Assembly: GCA_016721185.1 (NCBI GenBank)
Contig: JADKIP010000004.1
Coordinates: 1-57,547, forward strand
DNA from: Candidatus Dechloromonas phosphorivorans
GTDB lineage: Bacteria > Pseudomonadota > Gammaproteobacteria > Burkholderiales > Rhodocyclaceae
Reading direction: 5' to 3'
Length of the DNA: 57,547 nt
Below are positions 7,660-16,762 of this stretch, one piece after another (the stretch's first letter is position 1; each line of letters begins with the position of its first letter). Under the pieces are notes generated by a model. The model was given only the letters and a program-made list of their open reading frames with translations, searched no databases and was not told the origin of the DNA. The position numbers and the translations under genes were made by a program.

Positions 7660-7940
7660 TCAAGCGGCTTTGGCGATTGCCTTGGTCAGCAGTTCAGCCA
7701 CCAACGCGTTGATCCCGCCCTCGTGGGCAAGACCTTGCGCCTGCACCTGCTTGACCAGATCACCCGGCAGTTTGCAGGCGAAGGGGATCAAACCGGCGGC
7801 CTGATCGAGCTTGCGCTGTTCGCGCTTGTCGACACCGCCACCTGCGCCGGCACCGAAACGGTCGGGAATACCACCGGCGCCGATTTTGCCGTTGATTTTG
7901 CTACCGCGATTTTTTCAAGATCGGTTTTGGTCATGCTCAT
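7660..7940 (-). pseudogene. small conserved-looking protein with one frameshift
   Basis: Starting at ATG 7940 or 7934 (MTKTDLEKIA), one frame soon stops, but moving one base near 7910 gives a coherent sequence to a stop at 7660. It reads SKINGKIGAGGIPDRFGAGA, then KREQRKLDQAAGLIPFACKLPG and a C-terminus DLVKQVQAQGLAHEGGINALVAELLTKAIAKAA. That is about 92 residues with a glycine-rich linker and a helical tail, perhaps a ribbon-helix-helix-like or regulator-type small protein. AAGGA lies upstream of the start. I cannot name the family. The frameshift may be a sequencing error. Confidence 0.5.
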
Positions 7941-8095
7941 GGGGTGTTTTCCTTAAATTCAATGCGTTGGCGAAATCGCCTGCGGCCCGAATTATCGCCG
8001 ATAGGTGGCTGATCACGCCGGAAATCAGCCGATCAACCCGCTTTTGGACTTGCAAAACCGCCCCTTCGCTTCAAGGAAGAGGCGGCTGAAATCGA

Positions 8096-8362
8096 TCAGC
8101 AATTACCTTTTTTGGCCTGGCCCGGCGGACAATTTTGGCCCTGCCCTTGCCGTTACCTTTGCCGTGATGTTTGTCCCCAGTAAACCGGGTCGCGCCAGGT
8201 TTGGCCGTCCCAGTAGTAGCCGCGGCGGTCGCGGTCACCAAAGGTAATGGTGGTGTTACCGGACTGAATTTTGACGTTATCAACGTTGATTCGCACATCA
8301 GCCGCTTGCGCAAAAATGGGCAAGCCAACCAGCAGGGTAAGGATCAATAGTGATTTTTTCAT
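8096..8362 (-). pseudogene. secreted DUF2502-like small protein, apparent frameshifts in the tail
   Basis: It starts with a clean signal peptide (MKKSLLILTLLVGLPIFAQA), then DVRINVDNVKIQSGNTTITF and GDRDRRGYYWDGQTWRDP. This is typical of DUF2502 periplasmic proteins (GDRDNRGYYWDG). The open frame stops early at 8153. Reading with two one-base shifts (near 8178 and 8150) gives the expected basic, glycine-rich tail (DKHHGKGNGKG ... CPPGQAKKGNC) ending at 8096. The function of the family is unknown. ATG 8362 follows a weak ribosome site. Confidence 0.6.
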
Positions 8363-8463
8363 CGTGAACTCCAGCGTATTCAGCGGGTTGTGTCGCGCCG
8401 GCACATCAGCCCAGGGGAAAGCCGGCCTGGGTCGGCGTCGAACACACCTTCATTCTAGCAAAC

Positions 8464-8487
8464 AGGCTGCCGCCCGAAGGCGGCCTG
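8464..8487 (-). terminator. GC-rich hairpin after phoR
   Basis: A stem of CCGCC/GGCGG with a CGAA (TTCG on the minus strand) tetraloop and flanking CAGG/CCTG pairs lies just beyond the phoR stop codon. Only a short T-run follows on the minus strand. It probably closes the pst-pho operon. Confidence 0.45.
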
Positions 8488-8491
8488 CGCA

Positions 8492-9793
8492 TCAGAGCCC
8501 GACGATGCGATTCGCCGGGAAGTGCGCTGCGAATCGGCTACCGACGCCGGGCGTGCTTTTTATCTCCAGTTGAGCCTGGTGCCGGCTCAGCGAATGCTTG
8601 ACGATTGCCAGCCCCAACCCGGTCCCCCCCGCGTCGCGCGAACGGCCACGGTCGACACGATAAAAACGTTCGGTCAGGCGCGGAATGTGTTTGGGGTCGA
8701 TGCCGATCCCGCTGTCCTGCACGGCGAATTCCGCCCCCTGCGCGTTGGCATGCCAGCTGATCCGAACCGTGCCGCCGGGTGGCGTGTAGCGCACGGCGTT
8801 GGCGACGAGGTTGCCGAAAGCGCTGACCAGTTCCGGCTCGGCCCCGCTCAAATCGCCCCGGCCATCGGTTTCGGCGATGATGGTGTGACGCCCGTGCGAT
8901 AGCCCTTCGGCATCGCGCCGCAGCTTGTCGATCAGGTTGGCCATATCGACGATGTCGTTTTGTGGCGGTGGCGCCGACTCGATGGACGACAGCGTCAGCA
9001 GATCCTGAACGATCATTTCCATGCGCGTTGACTGCTCGGACATCATGCCGAGATAGCGTTGCCGCTCGTCGCGGTCGAGCTCGATTTCCTGCAAGGTTTC
9101 GAGAAAACCGGCGAGCACGGTGAGCGGAGTACGCAATTCGTGCGAAACATTGGCGACAAAATCGCGGCGCATGCGGTCGAGGCGGTCGGTCTGCGTCACA
9201 TCCTTGATCTGCATGAGGCGCCGGTCGCCGGCATAGGGAATCATGTAGATCGACAGCACGCGGTCCTCGGAACGATCCGAGCGCAGCGTCAATGGCCGGC
9301 TGAAATCGGCCTCTTGCAGGTAGTGAACAAATTCCGGCTGGCGCACCAGATTGACGATCGGCTGGCCGCGGTCGGTGCGGATCACCAGCGCCAGTTGCGT
9401 CTCGGCCGTGGTGTTGCAGAAAAGAATGTGATTATTCTGATCGAGCAGGACAACGCCATCGGTCAGCGCCTGCCCCGCCTCAATCAACATGGCAATTTCT
9501 TTATCGCGCTTGGCGATTTGTTCTCTCAGGTCTTTCTCATGGCGATACAAACGCCCGAATATACCGTCCCAGGAACCTTCGCCTTCCAGATTGCCATCCA
9601 CCACCGGCGCCTTTGACCAGCGCTCCAGCCGGGCAAAGTTGCGAAAATGAAAGACCATCTGCAAAGCCAGGCCGGCACAGAAAACCGACCAGCCGGCCCA
9701 TTGCGCGACAAAATACCCCACCGGCAGCGCAATGAGTGCCGTCAGCAACGCCAGCAGCAGCGCCCGAATCAATTGTTCCGACACGCCAATCAA
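8492..9793 (-). CDS. phoR: phosphate regulon sensor histidine kinase
   Basis: 433 residues. Two N-terminal hydrophobic helices are followed by a PAS-like region (residues about 105-190). Then come the H-box ANVSHELRTPLT with the phosphoacceptor histidine, the N-box NLVANAVRYTP, and the G-boxes DSGIGI and GGTGLGLAIVKH. PhoR phosphorylates PhoB when PstSCAB-PhoU signals low phosphate. The gene overlaps phoB by 4 bases and is the last of a seven-gene operon. All catalytic motifs are intact. Confidence 0.95.
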   Translation of the reverse strand: MIGVSEQLIRALLLALLTALIALPVGYFVAQWAGWSVFCAGLALQMVFHFRNFARLERWSKAPVVDGNLEGEGSWDGIFGRLYRHEKDLREQIAKRDKEIAMLIEAGQALTDGVVLLDQNNHILFCNTTAETQLALVIRTDRGQPIVNLVRQPEFVHYLQEADFSRPLTLRSDRSEDRVLSIYMIPYAGDRRLMQIKDVTQTDRLDRMRRDFVANVSHELRTPLTVLAGFLETLQEIELDRDERQRYLGMMSEQSTRMEMIVQDLLTLSSIESAPPPQNDIVDMANLIDKLRRDAEGLSHGRHTIIAETDGRGDLSGAEPELVSAFGNLVANAVRYTPPGGTVRISWHANAQGAEFAVQDSGIGIDPKHIPRLTERFYRVDRGRSRDAGGTGLGLAIVKHSLSRHQAQLEIKSTPGVGSRFAAHFPANRIVGL

Positions 9794-10476
9794 GCTCCCC
9801 GGAAGCGGTAACCGGTGCCGCGCACCGTTTCAATCCGTTCGTGGTGGCCGCTGCTTTCCAGCGCGGCACGCAAACGGCGAATATGGACATCCACCGTGCG
9901 TTCCTCGATAAAGACGTGGTCGCCCCAGACTTCATCGAGCAATTGTGCCCGCGAGTAGACCCGTTCCGAATGCGTCATGAAGAAAAACAGCAGGCGAAAC
10001 TCGGTAGGCCCCAGTTCAATCGGCTGACCAGCCGCGAGCACGCGGTGCGTTGCCGGGTTGAGCGCCAGATCGCCAACTTCGACGGCTTCACCGGCCAGAT
10101 GCGGCGCCCGACGGCGCAGCACGGCGCGGACCCGGGCAACCAGTTCCTTCGGTGAAAACGGCTTGGTGACGTAATCGTCAGCGCCGGCTTCCAGCCCTTG
10201 CACCTTGTCTTCTTCATGGACACGGGCGGTGAGCATGATGATCGGCAGCTCGCGCGTCCGTTCGTCGGCGCGCAGCTTCTTGGCCAGCGCCACACCGGAC
10301 TGGCCCGGCAACATCCAGTCAAGAATCAGCAGGTCCGGCAGGGCGGCGCGAATGGCCGATTCGGCCTCCTCGGCGCTACTGGTGCGAACCACGAGAAAAC
10401 CGGCGTGCTTGAGGTTGATGACGACCAGTTCCTGGATCGCCGGCTCGTCCTCAACGACCAGAATAGTCGGTGTCAC
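9790..10476 (-). CDS. phoB: phosphate regulon response regulator
   Basis: 228 residues, full OmpR/PhoB length. The receiver domain has VVEDE at the start, the phosphorylated Asp in LLILDWMLPG, and the conserved Lys in DDYVTKPFSPKEL. The C-terminal winged helix has EERTVDVHIRRLR and ends RGTGYRF. It binds the 11-base direct repeats that occur in front of several genes in this window. It overlaps phoR and phoU by 4 bases each, so the three are translationally coupled. Confidence 0.97.
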   Translation of the reverse strand: MTPTILVVEDEPAIQELVVINLKHAGFLVVRTSSAEEAESAIRAALPDLLILDWMLPGQSGVALAKKLRADERTRELPIIMLTARVHEEDKVQGLEAGADDYVTKPFSPKELVARVRAVLRRRAPHLAGEAVEVGDLALNPATHRVLAAGQPIELGPTEFRLLFFFMTHSERVYSRAQLLDEVWGDHVFIEERTVDVHIRRLRAALESSGHHERIETVRGTGYRFRGA

Positions 10477-11165
10477 TTGATGCCCTCTTTGCCGGTATGG
10501 CGAATATCGCGCCCTTCAACAACGTAAATCACCTGCTCGGAAATGTTTTTGGCGTGATCGCCGATCCGTTCGATGGCGCGGGCAATGGTGATGATGTCGA
10601 TCGAGGTGGTGATCGTCCGCGGGTCTTCCATCATGTGCGTAATCAACTGACGGATGATCGATTTGAATTCGGTGTCGACCTCGGAATCGGCACGAATGAC
10701 CGATCTCGCCTGTTCGGTATCAAGCCGAGCAAAGGCATCCAGTGCCTGGCGCACCATGATGAGGGCGGCTTCGGCAAGATGCCGGACGCCAATGCCGAAT
10801 TGCGACGGAACGTGGCCATTTTCGTAAATGCGGCGCACCCCCTTGGCAATTTTCTTGGCCTCGTCACCAGCCCGTTCCAGGTCAGTCACAATCTTGCTGA
10901 TGCCCAGCACCAGGCGCAGATCGGAAGCCGCCGGCTGGCGCTTGGCGATGATGTGGGCGCAGTCGTCGTCAATGGCTTTTTCAAGCTCATTCACTTTGTG
11001 GTCGGCATCGACGATGCTCTTGACGCTGCCAATTTCACCGGTGGCGTAGGCATCCACGGCAGAAGAAATCTGGGTTTCAACCATGCCGCCCATTTGCAGG
11101 ACATGGGTGCGGAGGCGACCGAGGTCTTCGTCGAACTGGCTGGAGAGGTGTTGGCTTTCGTTCAT
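10473..11165 (-). CDS. phoU: phosphate signalling protein PhoU
   Basis: 230 residues made of two three-helix PhoU repeats, with the acidic metal-cluster motifs ERAGDEAKKIAK and ERIGDHAKNISE. PhoU connects the Pst transporter to PhoR and represses the regulon in high phosphate. ATG at 11165 (MNESQHLSSQFDEDL) is chosen; AAGGAAA precedes it. It sits between pstB (113 bases upstream) and phoB (4-base overlap). Confidence 0.96.
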   Translation of the reverse strand: MNESQHLSSQFDEDLGRLRTHVLQMGGMVETQISSAVDAYATGEIGSVKSIVDADHKVNELEKAIDDDCAHIIAKRQPAASDLRLVLGISKIVTDLERAGDEAKKIAKGVRRIYENGHVPSQFGIGVRHLAEAALIMVRQALDAFARLDTEQARSVIRADSEVDTEFKSIIRQLITHMMEDPRTITTSIDIITIARAIERIGDHAKNISEQVIYVVEGRDIRHTGKEGIK

Positions 11166-11278
11166 TTCAAATTTCCTTATTTCATTTCGCCAAGTGTCGA
11201 AACACCCAGACGAGGCGCCGAAAGTGCTGAAGCACGCCAAAGCGAATTCGCCAAAGTGTCGGTCATGGCAAAGTGGAA

Positions 11279-12082
11279 TTAACCCATGCGGCCGGTGATG
11301 TAGTCTTCAGTGCGCTTGTCCTGCGGCTTGATGAAAATCTCGTCGGTCTTGCCGAATTCGATCATCTCGCCGAGATACATGTACGCCGTGTAATCGGAAA
11401 CCCGCGCCGCCTGTTGCATGTTGTGGGTGACGATCAAAATGGTGACGCGCTTCTTCAGCTCATGCACCAGTTCTTCGATGGCGCCGGTGGCAATCGGGTC
11501 GAGCGCCGAGGTCGGCTCATCAAACAGCAACAATTCAGGGTCCGTCGCCAGGGCGCGGGCAATACACAAACGCTGTTGCTGGCCGCCGGAAAGATTGGGC
11601 GCCAGATCCTGCAGGCGATCCTTCACTTCGTCCCAAATGGCCGCGCCGCGCAGCGCCTGTTCCACCTTGTCGTCGAGCGCCCGCTTGTTGTTCTCGCCGC
11701 GCACCCGCAGGCCGTAGGCAACGTTTTCGAAGATGGTTTTCGGAAACGGGTTCGGCTTCTGGAAAACCATACCGATGCGCATACGGACTTCGATCGGATC
11801 AACCTCTGGCGCCAGCAGGTTGGTGTTATCCGGGAAGAAGCGGATTTCGCCTTCGTAACGGTTGCCCGGATAGAGGTCGTGCATGCGGTTGAAGCTGCGC
11901 AGATAAGTCGACTTGCCGCAACCGGAAGGACCGATCAGCGCGGTCACTTTCTTGTCGTAAATCGGCATGTTGATGTTACTCAAGGCCTGCTTTTCACCGT
12001 AATAAAAATTCAGGTTACGGGCTTCCGCCTTGAGGGTGGGTTGGTCGTGAATCTGCATTTTAGGGTCCATTTCAGTATTCAT
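11279..12082 (-). CDS. pstB: phosphate ABC transporter ATP-binding protein
   Basis: 267 residues. Walker A GPSGCGKST, signature LSGGQQQR, Walker B LLLFDEPTSALD and switch VTHN are all present. It also has the PstB-typical NRMHDLYPGNRYEG segment after Walker A. It powers phosphate import through PstA and PstC. The gap to pstA (86 bases) contains one copy of the repeated 10-mer, GTTGACCGCA at 12101-12110. Confidence 0.97.
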   Translation of the reverse strand: MNTEMDPKMQIHDQPTLKAEARNLNFYYGEKQALSNINMPIYDKKVTALIGPSGCGKSTYLRSFNRMHDLYPGNRYEGEIRFFPDNTNLLAPEVDPIEVRMRIGMVFQKPNPFPKTIFENVAYGLRVRGENNKRALDDKVEQALRGAAIWDEVKDRLQDLAPNLSGGQQQRLCIARALATDPELLLFDEPTSALDPIATGAIEELVHELKKRVTILIVTHNMQQAARVSDYTAYMYLGEMIEFGKTDEIFIKPQDKRTEDYITGRMG

Positions 12083-12168
12083 TTTTCAGTGTTTTTTGGC
12101 GTTGACCGCAGGGCCGGAGCGTCGCTGACATGAAGTTGCCAAAGTCAGGAGCGTTCCGGCACATGGAA

Positions 12169-13101
12169 TTACCACTTGATGTTTTTACGCATCTTGTAGC
12201 GCAGATAGATCGCAACGGCGTTCATCGACAGCACCATGGCCATCAGCACAAAGCCCGCAGCTGCCGCATTCACTTCAAAGGCCGGGTCAGGACGCGAGGT
12301 CCAGTTGAAAATCTGGATCGGCATGACCGTGAAAGGCGAGAGCACCCAGTCGAACATGCCCGCCGTCACGCCATCGGCGCCCGTGGTGAAGGGCACAGGC
12401 GGCAGGAAGGCGATGAAGGTCAGCGCGCCAATCGTGATGATCGGGGCAGTTTCGCCAATGGCGCGGGCCAGGCCGATGATCACGCCAGTCAGGATGCCAG
12501 GCATGGCATACGGAATGATGTGGTAGCGGCAGGTTTGCCAGCGGGTGGCGCCGACCGCCATCGAGCCTTCACGAATCATCGCCGGAATGGCGCGGATGGC
12601 TTCGCGGGTCGAGACGATAACGATGGGCAGAATGAGCAGTGCCAGCGTCAGGCCGGCCGAGAGGATGCTTTGCCCGAGGCCAAAGGCATAGACAAAGATG
12701 CCCAGTGCCAGCAGACCATAAACAATCGAGGGCACCGCCGCCAGATTGGTGATGTTGATCTCGATGATATCGGTCACCCAGTTGCTCTTGGCGTATTCCT
12801 CAAGGTAGATACCGGCTGCAACACCGAGGGGCACCGCGGCCATCGCCGTCACCAGCATGACCAGAATGGTGCCGACCCAGGCCGAGAGAATGCCGGACTG
12901 CCCGGCGCGACGGGAGGCGAAGTTGGTGAAGAAATCGAGCGTCAGGCGATCAATACCGCGCATCAGCATGTCGCTGACCAGCAGGAAGATCACCAGCAGG
13001 GCGATTCCCAGACACATGATGCCGAGCGCCTGAAAGACCGTGTCCTTCATTTTTCCGCGGGCAATCAGCTTGCGGATTTGTTCAGTCGTTAAAGTTTGCA
13101 T
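12169..13101 (-). CDS. pstA: phosphate ABC transporter permease PstA
   Basis: 311 residues with six predicted membrane helices. The cytoplasmic EAA loop reads EGSMAVGATRWQTCRYHIIP, which docks on PstB. ATG at 13101 (MQTLTTEQIRKLIARG) is preferred over a longer frame, because it lies one base after the pstC stop and starts the family's usual short cytosolic N-terminus. It forms the membrane channel with PstC. Confidence 0.95.
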   Translation of the reverse strand: MQTLTTEQIRKLIARGKMKDTVFQALGIMCLGIALLVIFLLVSDMLMRGIDRLTLDFFTNFASRRAGQSGILSAWVGTILVMLVTAMAAVPLGVAAGIYLEEYAKSNWVTDIIEINITNLAAVPSIVYGLLALGIFVYAFGLGQSILSAGLTLALLILPIVIVSTREAIRAIPAMIREGSMAVGATRWQTCRYHIIPYAMPGILTGVIIGLARAIGETAPIITIGALTFIAFLPPVPFTTGADGVTAGMFDWVLSPFTVMPIQIFNWTSRPDPAFEVNAAAAGFVLMAMVLSMNAVAIYLRYKMRKNIKW

Positions 13102-13102
13102 G

Positions 13103-14038
13103 TTAGTAAGCCTCACGGAAGCGACGGCGCAACCACTGGCCCGCAATGTTGAAGGCAAGTGTGATCAGCAGCAGGGTCAGACCTGCGGCAAAGATGGTTT
13201 GATAACCGATGGAGCCGTGCGGCAAATCGCCGAGCGCTACCTGAACGATGTAGGAAGTGATGGTGGCTGCGGGCTCCATCGGGTTCCAGGTCAGGTTCGG
13301 CTGCATACCGGCGGCAACCGCGAGAATCATCGTTTCACCGACGGCGCGCGAAATGGCCAGGATGTAGGAAGCGGCCAGACCGGAAACGGCCGCCGGCACC
13401 ACGACATGGATGGCGGTATAAAGCTTGGTCGCCCCCATGGCGTAGGAGCCTTCGCGCATGCTCATCGGCACGGCGCGCATCGCATCTTCGGACAGCGAAG
13501 CAATGTAGGGAACAATCATGATGCCCATCACCAGACCGGCAGAAAGTAGCGAAAAACCCGGCAGTTGCGGGAAAATCGTTTGCAGCAGGGGAGTGACGAT
13601 CAACAGCGCAAAGTAACCGAAGACGATGGTGGGAATGCCGCCGAGCAGTTCGAGCACCGGCTTGGCGATCTCACGGACTTTCGGGTTGGCGAATTCGGAA
13701 AGGTAGATCGCGATGATCGTCCCCATCGGAATGGCGACCAGCAGCGCAACACCGGATGAAACCAGGGTACCGGAGATCAGCACCATGATGCCGTAATGGG
13801 CATCGTCAAATAGCGGCGTCCATTGGTTGTCGGTCAGAAAATCGACAATGCTGACGCTGTGGAAAAAATTGATCGACTCGGAAACCAGCACATAGACGAT
13901 ACCGACGGTGGTCAGCACGGAGACCGTCGCAGCGGCGAACAAAACCATTTCAATCAGGCGTTCGCTGAAATGCCGCATGGCATTCTTGGCCAGACGGTCG
14001 CTGACCTGGTGCAGGTCTGAAGCATTTGGGGAAGACAT
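13103..14038 (-). CDS. pstC: phosphate ABC transporter permease PstC
   Basis: 311 residues, six membrane helices, with a large periplasmic loop after helix 1 (FLTDNQWTPLFDDAHYGI) and the EAA loop EGSYAMGATKLYTAIHVVVP, both typical of PstC. The start at 14038 (MSSPNASDLHQ) avoids an unlikely extension of the open frame through the upstream terminator. It is separated from pstS by a terminator-like hairpin, so it is expected at lower level than pstS. Confidence 0.95.
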   Translation of the reverse strand: MSSPNASDLHQVSDRLAKNAMRHFSERLIEMVLFAAATVSVLTTVGIVYVLVSESINFFHSVSIVDFLTDNQWTPLFDDAHYGIMVLISGTLVSSGVALLVAIPMGTIIAIYLSEFANPKVREIAKPVLELLGGIPTIVFGYFALLIVTPLLQTIFPQLPGFSLLSAGLVMGIMIVPYIASLSEDAMRAVPMSMREGSYAMGATKLYTAIHVVVPAAVSGLAASYILAISRAVGETMILAVAAGMQPNLTWNPMEPAATITSYIVQVALGDLPHGSIGYQTIFAAGLTLLLITLAFNIAGQWLRRRFREAY

Positions 14039-14068
14039 AACGTGACTCACTTGAGAAATCCTTTCGGA

Positions 14069-14097
14069 TAAAAAACCAGCCCCGAAGGGCCGGCTTT
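14069..14097 (-). terminator. attenuating terminator between pstS and pstC
   Basis: On the minus strand a GC-rich stem (GCCGGCCC ... GGGGCTGG) with a TTCG loop is followed directly by TTTTTT. It is a textbook intrinsic terminator inside the operon. It is likely to let most transcripts end after pstS, whose product is needed in excess. Confidence 0.8.
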
Positions 14098-14129
14098 TCG
14101 CTACGGGCAGCAAACTGCCCGAGCAAAGT

Positions 14130-15131
14130 TTACATCTTGGCTTCGCGTTTCATCAGATCTTCGACAGTGATACCGATTTCATTCTTGCCACCGAACACGG
14201 TGCCGATCTTGTTGTCCTTGACGTGCTTCAGGTTGCCTTCGTAGGCAGCCTTCGGCAGCGGCACGTACTTGACTTCGCGGACCAGCGTCTCGGCATGCTT
14301 CATGTAGAACTCAAGGAACTCACGCACTTCCGGCTTTTCCAGGGACTTCTGCTTGACGTAAACAAAAATCGGGCGGGAAAGCGGTGCATAGGTACCGTTC
14401 TCAACGTTGGCGCCAGACGGCTCAACTGCCTTGCCGGAGGCCGGATTGACGATCGGCAGGCCCTTCAGGCGAGCCATGTTCTCGGCGTAGTAGGCGTAAC
14501 CGAAGTAACCGATGGCATTGACGTCACGGGAAACACCCTGGACCAGCACATTGTCGTCTTCCGATGCGGTGTAGTCGCCGCGCGATGACTTGGCCTTGCC
14601 GACGATGGCTTCGGTGAAGTATTCAAAGGTGCCGGAATCAGCGCCAGCGCCGAACAGTTTGACCGGGGCATCAGGCCAGGCCGGATTGACCTGGTTCCAC
14701 TTCATGACCTTGCCCTGGGCTGCCGGCTCCCACAGGGTTTTCAATTCAGCAACAGTGGCTTGCTTGAGGAAGGTGTTTTTCGGGTTGATGACGACGGTCA
14801 GCGCATCGTAGGCAACCGGCATTTCGATGTAGGAGACGCCAGCGGCCTTGCAGTCTTCCATTTCCTTGGCCGTAATCGGGCGCGAGGCGTTGGAGAAATC
14901 GGTTTCGCCGCGACAGAATTTCTTGAAACCGCCGCCCGTGCCGGAAATGCCGACCGTCACCTTGATGGCGTTCTTCTTGGCTTTCTGGAACTCTTCAGCA
15001 ACGGCTTCGGTAATCGGATAAACCGTCGAAGAACCATCGATCTTGACGATATCAGCGTGCGCTGCCTGGGCGCCCAAGAGCGCAATACCGGCCGCAGCCA
15101 TAAATGTAACGAACGTGGATTGTTTAATCAT
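14130..15131 (-). CDS. pstS: periplasmic phosphate-binding protein
   Basis: 333 residues. The signal peptide is MIKQSTFVTFMAAAGIALLG ... AHA. The mature start IVKIDGSSTVYPITEAVAEE and SGTGGGFKKFCRGETDFSNASRPI are the phosphate-binding loops, and GADSGTFEYFTEAI is a further ligand loop. It delivers phosphate to PstAC. ATG 15131 has a strong CAGGAG site 6 bases upstream. It is the first gene of the operon, behind the best Pho box in the window. Confidence 0.97.
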   Translation of the reverse strand: MIKQSTFVTFMAAAGIALLGAQAAHADIVKIDGSSTVYPITEAVAEEFQKAKKNAIKVTVGISGTGGGFKKFCRGETDFSNASRPITAKEMEDCKAAGVSYIEMPVAYDALTVVINPKNTFLKQATVAELKTLWEPAAQGKVMKWNQVNPAWPDAPVKLFGAGADSGTFEYFTEAIVGKAKSSRGDYTASEDDNVLVQGVSRDVNAIGYFGYAYYAENMARLKGLPIVNPASGKAVEPSGANVENGTYAPLSRPIFVYVKQKSLEKPEVREFLEFYMKHAETLVREVKYVPLPKAAYEGNLKHVKDNKIGTVFGGKNEIGITVEDLMKREAKM

Positions 15132-15168
15132 TGGTAACTCCTGCATGGGGTTGAAGACAACGTTCAGC

Positions 15169-15202
15169 AGGTTACCGGCGCTTTGTTACAGAAACATGAC
15201 AG
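15169..15202 (-). promoter_or_regulatory. Pho box and -10 of the pst operon
   Basis: Minus strand: CTGTCATGTTT (15202-15192) and CTGTAACAAAG (15191-15181), nearly the PhoB consensus, then 6 bases, then TAACCT (15174-15169). This is the reference architecture against which I compared the other candidate sites in the window. Confidence 0.9.
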
Positions 15203-15302
15203 ACTGAAATAAAGCGAGTTGGCAGCGCAGAATCAGCCTATTCGGCCGATCCCGCGCCCGCTTTCCCGCGCTTTGTGGCGGGGAAGCGGGTACTTCAAAG
15301 TT

Positions 15303-15920
15303 CTACTTGGCCGGACGCCCGGTCTTGATACGCTCGACGCGAGCCATCACCCGCTTGAGTTCGGCATCGTTCAGTGCGGCCATCACCGCAACACCGGCAC
15401 GCAGCAACTCACTCTTTTTGACATCAACACTCATTGTCGCCAGGCGTTTCTTGAGTTCGCCAATCTGGGCGTATTCGTTTTCCGGCATGGCGTAACTGTC
15501 ACGCACCAGCTTGACTTTCTTGGCCTTGACCGGCTTCACGGCTTTTTTGCCCTTGGCCGGTGCCTGACGCATCACCTTCGGCTGCTCGTAATTGATCGCC
15601 TGCGCCATGACCAAGGCCTCAGCCAGCACTTTTTGATGCCGGGCAACGGTTTCGTCTTCCTTGGTCGGCTTGCGAACCCGGCGCGCTTTCGCCGTCGCCG
15701 CAGCCGTGGCTGAAACCGCTGGGGCGGGGGCGGCGGGGGCGGCTACAGGCGCAACTTCTGGCTGGGTCGCCACGTCAGGCACCGTGACCGGCGCGGCTTC
15801 GGCGAGGATGGTATCAAGCGTTGGCTCGTTCTTCGGCGCCGTGCGCGGAATCAGTTTCTTTGGCGGCTTCGCTGCAGCGACAGGCTTGGCAGCAGGTGCT
15901 GCCTTTTTTTCATTGGTCAT
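15303..15920 (-). CDS. Ala/Lys/Pro-rich protein with a C-terminal conserved domain, unknown function
   Basis: 205 residues. Residues 1-130 are low-complexity, rich in Ala, Pro, Lys and Val, like histone-H1-type linkers. The C-terminal part (RDSYAMPENEYAQIGELKKR ... VKKSELLRAGVAVMAALNDA ... KTGRPAK) looks like a ribbon-helix-helix fold with a basic end, seen in betaproteobacterial hypotheticals. A DNA- or polyphosphate-associated role is inference only. ATG 15920 has GGGAGAAA upstream; the longer open frame has no family support. It is transcribed divergently from rpiA. Confidence 0.7.
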   Translation of the reverse strand: MTNEKKAAPAAKPVAAAKPPKKLIPRTAPKNEPTLDTILAEAAPVTVPDVATQPEVAPVAAPAAPAPAVSATAAATAKARRVRKPTKEDETVARHQKVLAEALVMAQAINYEQPKVMRQAPAKGKKAVKPVKAKKVKLVRDSYAMPENEYAQIGELKKRLATMSVDVKKSELLRAGVAVMAALNDAELKRVMARVERIKTGRPAK

Positions 15921-16030
15921 TATTTTCTCCCTATAAAACTGTATGGGGAGTTTAGCGATTTGCCGAGGCCGCAAAGTTAAACTTTTTTGACAGGTTAAAA
16001 TGCGCCCCAACCCATTCAGGAAGCAGCAGC

Positions 16031-16699
16031 ATGACCCAGGACGAACTCAAACAAGCGGTTGCCCAGGCGGCTGCCGATTACGTGGCCGAACACGCCGCAG
16101 CCGGCAGCATCATTGGCGTCGGCACCGGCTCAACGGCCAATTTCTTCATCGACGCACTGGCGCCGCTGAAGAGCAAATACAAGGGCGCCGTCGCCAGTTC
16201 CGAAGCCACCCGCCAGCGCCTCGAAGCCCACGGCATCACCGTTTTCGATCTTAATGACGTGGACAACATTCCCGTCTACGTCGATGGTGCCGATGAAATT
16301 GATGCCGGCCTGAACATGATCAAGGGCGGTGGCGCGGCCTTGACGCGCGAAAAAATTGTCGCAGCCGTGGCCACCACTTTTGTCTGCATCGCCGACGGTT
16401 CCAAGCTGGTCGACACGATGGGCAAATTCCCGCTGCCGGTCGAGGTCATCCCGATGGCCAGCGCCTACGTCGCCCGCGAACTGGCCAAGCTGGGCGGTAC
16501 GCCGGTGCTGCGCGCAGGCTGCGTTACCGACAACGGCAACCTGATCATCGACGTCAAGGGACTCAGCATTACCGACCCGAAAGGCCTGGAAGCGCAGATC
16601 AACCAGATCACCGGCGTCGTCACCAACGGCCTGTTTGCCATGCGTCCGGCCAATGTGCTGCTGCTCGGCACCAGCGAGGGTGTAAAAACCATCGTCTGA
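16031..16699 (+). CDS. rpiA: ribose-5-phosphate isomerase A
   Basis: 222 residues, full length. It has GVGTGSTANFFID, the catalytic VYVDGADEID (Asp and Glu), KGGGAALTREKI, and FVCIADGSKLVD. It interconverts ribose 5-phosphate and ribulose 5-phosphate in the pentose phosphate pathway. ATG 16031 follows AGGAAGCAGCAGC. It stands alone on the plus strand; the phasin promoter begins at its stop codon. Confidence 0.97.
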   Translation: MTQDELKQAVAQAAADYVAEHAAAGSIIGVGTGSTANFFIDALAPLKSKYKGAVASSEATRQRLEAHGITVFDLNDVDNIPVYVDGADEIDAGLNMIKGGGAALTREKIVAAVATTFVCIADGSKLVDTMGKFPLPVEVIPMASAYVARELAKLGGTPVLRAGCVTDNGNLIIDVKGLSITDPKGLEAQINQITGVVTNGLFAMRPANVLLLGTSEGVKTIV

Positions 16700-16731
16700 T
16701 TCATTTTTTTGTCACATCGGGGCGCTACGCT
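16698..16731 (+). promoter_or_regulatory. Pho-box-like promoter of the phasin gene
   Basis: GATTCATTTTT (16698-16708) and TTGTCACATCG (16709-16719) are two 11-mers in register; after 6 bases comes TACGCT (16726-16731). The second unit is strong, the first matches the 7-base core at five positions. The spacing equals that of the pstS promoter. Confidence 0.5.
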
Positions 16732-16762
16732 GGCAATACTGAAATGCAGCCAGGAGCGCCCC

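Noticed and set aside
12130..13092. A 320-codon plus-strand frame rich in His, Asp and Arg
   Set aside because: Antisense shadow of pstA.
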